From Paraburkholderia dilworthii (lineage in GTDB: Bacteria > Pseudomonadota > Gammaproteobacteria > Burkholderiales > Burkholderiaceae): a stretch of DNA of 64,000 nt. Below are positions 62,905-64,000 of the stretch, in pieces (position 1 is the first letter of the stretch; each line of letters starts with the position of its first letter). The notes beneath the pieces were generated by a model. The model saw only the letters and a program-made list of their open reading frames with translations, did not search any database and was not told the DNA's origin. The position numbers were made by a program, and so were the translations under genes. The DNA is taken from the NCBI RefSeq assembly GCF_000472525.1, contig NZ_AWZT01000014.1, positions 56,210 to 120,209 on the forward strand, in the 5' to 3' direction.

Positions 62905-64000
62905 CCACCCGTCTCCCTCACGAACCGCAGACGCAGCGCGTCGTGCCGCGCCTCCAGCGCCGCCACCGCGCGCTCCAGCGCCGACGGCACGAGCCGCCCC
63001 TTCACCTTCAGCAGCACCGCCTGGTTCCAGTGCGATTCCCCGTGCGGATAGCGCTCGAAGAACAGCCGCTGGATCGGCGTCAAGGCCAGCGCCGCACCGT
63101 CGTCCGGCGCCTGCGCGAGGCCCGCATCGAGCCGCTGTGCGCGCTGCGCGAGACCCCCCACCGTCGGATGCTCGAACACCTGCCGCGGCGTGAGCCGCCA
63201 GCCCGCCTCGCGGGCTCGCGCGATGATCTGCAGGCTCTGGATCGAGTCGCCGCCCGCCTCGAAGAAGTTGTCCGTCACCCCCAGATCGTCGCGCCCGAGC
63301 ACGGCCGCCCAGATCGACAGCAGCGCCGATTCCACTCCGTTCGACGGCGCCACGCGCTCGCGCACGCCCGCCTGCGGCGCCGGCAGCGATGCACGGTCGA
63401 GCTTGCCGTTGCGCATCCACGGCAGTCGCGCGAGCACCGTCACCGACGAGGGCACCATGTAGCCCGGCAGCTTCTGTTCGACTTCGCGTTGCAGACGCGC
63501 CGGGTCAAGAGGCCGCACGGCCGCTGCATCGGCTTCTGCCGCCACATACGCCGCGAGCCGCTGCTTCTGCCCGTCGCCCACCACGATCACCGCCGCCTCG
63601 CGCACGCCCTCGCACTGGCGCAGCACCGCCTCGATCTCGCCCAGCTCGATGCGCTGGCCGCGCAGCTTCACCTGCTGGTCCAGCCGTCCGAGGAACTCCA
63701 CCGTGCCGTCCGCGCGCACCCGGCACAGGTCGCCGCTGCGGTACATGCGCGCGCCCGGCGCGCCGTAGGGGTCCGGCACGAACCGCTCCGCCGTCAGCCC
63801 CGCCCGTCCCGGATACCCGCGCGCCACCGTCGGCCCGCCGATGCACAACTCGCCGAGCCCGCCCACCGGCGCCTCGTCGCCGAACGCGTCGAGCACGCGT
63901 GCCGTGCGGCCCGGATACGGATGCCCGATCGGCACGCTCACCTGCCGTGCGTCGTCGGCTCCGGTGCGGCGGTACAGCGCCGCCACCGTCGTCTCGGTCG
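62754..64000 (-). CDS. NRPS 5' part: adenylation (C-terminal part), carrier and start of epimerisation domain (partial)
   Basis: Runs off the right edge. It opens with TETTVAALYRRTG (part of A5, PTE), then A7 YRSGDLCRVRADG, A8 GRLDQQVKLRGQRIELGEIE and A10 NGKLDR. The carrier site is NFFEAGGDSIQSLQ (GGDSI type, as in carriers that feed epimerisation domains). The epimerisation domain begins LTPIQRLFFERYPHGESHWN and is lost near GGWTQV, where the frame runs on into KPQ repeats and stops at 62754. The true continuation is the neighbouring frame. The substrate-code region of the A domain is outside the window. Confidence 0.85.
   Translation of the reverse strand, partial: TETTVAALYRRTGADDARQVSVPIGHPYPGRTARVLDAFGDEAPVGGLGELCIGGPTVARGYPGRAGLTAERFVPDPYGAPGARMYRSGDLCRVRADGTVEFLGRLDQQVKLRGQRIELGEIEAVLRQCEGVREAAVIVVGDGQKQRLAAYVAAEADAAAVRPLDPARLQREVEQKLPGYMVPSSVTVLARLPWMRNGKLDRASLPAPQAGVRERVAPSNGVESALLSIWAAVLGRDDLGVTDNFFEAGGDSIQSLQIIARAREAGWRLTPRQVFEHPTVGGLAQRAQRLDAGLAQAPDDGAALALTPIQRLFFERYPHGESHWNQAVLLKVKGRLVPSALERAVAALEARHDALRLRFVRETGGWTQVRPKREQRLTQRKRRNLPKPQKPQKPQKPQKPQKPQKPQTCHPHHT
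62780..62842 (-). repeat. 7 x 9-bp tandem repeat inside the NRPS epimerisation-domain gene
   Basis: Seven head-to-tail copies of GAGGCTTCT (plus strand), the last with one mismatch. On the minus strand it encodes Ser-Glu-Ala units in the frame that continues into the thioesterase, and Lys-Pro-Gln units in the upstream frame. Nine-base units preserve frame, so the repeat alone does not cause the frame change. Confidence 0.9.

Overview
The window is a 64 kb stretch of a high-GC betaproteobacterial chromosome. Gene content and protein style point to Burkholderiales, most likely Paraburkholderia or Burkholderia: a hut operon of the HutF/HutG type, ArgP beside ArgO, a double-length UvrA, a DUF3857 transglutaminase, and an NRPS siderophore locus with TonB receptors. 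This assignment is inference from recognition, not from a search. No rRNA, tRNA, CRISPR array, insertion sequence, integrase or phage gene was seen.

Layout. Positions 1-9.6 kb hold glycogen synthesis (glgC-glgA), pyridoxal kinase (pdxY), an unrecognised acidic protein, a Liv-type binding protein, a DUF3857/transglutaminase protein, an unrecognised HTH-like protein and a tiny His-rich secreted peptide with a clear terminator. Positions 9.9-18.4 kb are a complete histidine-utilisation operon on the minus strand, hutH-hutC-hutU-hutD-hutI-hutF-hutG. Two HutC-type boxes lie just before hutH and a third lies about 190 bp further upstream. Positions 18.5-32.7 kb are an accessory patchwork of regulators and their targets: LysR/NAD-epimerase around a 20-bp palindrome, ArsR-DUF899 with an operator over the start codon, an NCS2 purine permease, a PRC-barrel lipoprotein fused by ATGA to an MFS gene, argP/argO, LysR/EamA, an isolated rfbC and a GlxA/FtrA-type AraC regulator.

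An AT-rich gene-free stretch (about 32.7-33.3 kb) precedes a TldD/PmbA pair. It is followed by a 6-kb tandem-duplicated uvrA and a short SSB-like gene, with a textbook LexA box between the two. Positions 42.8-51.3 kb carry LysR/SDR, an aldo/keto reductase, a TPR-glycosyltransferase-like protein, a DUF4142 protein, CheV, a rhizobial-type asparaginase and a PPOX-family protein.

Positions 51.5-64 kb form an iron-acquisition island. It holds an EntS-like MFS exporter divergent from a TonB siderophore receptor across a Fur box, then on the minus strand the 3' end of an NRPS gene (A-PCP-E-TE), a second TonB receptor with its own Fur-like box, a FhuD-like binding protein and a FhuB-like double permease. 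The NRPS is interrupted by a one-base frame change beside a 7 x 9-bp repeat inside its epimerisation domain. It runs off the right edge. No matching ATPase gene is in the window.

The observations most worth a second look are the frame-switched NRPS termination module, the SOS-boxed double UvrA with its SSB-like neighbour, the predicted leaderless self-controlled ArsR-DUF899 operon, the AT-rich segment with a Fur-like box and a terminator, and the His-rich mini-protein.
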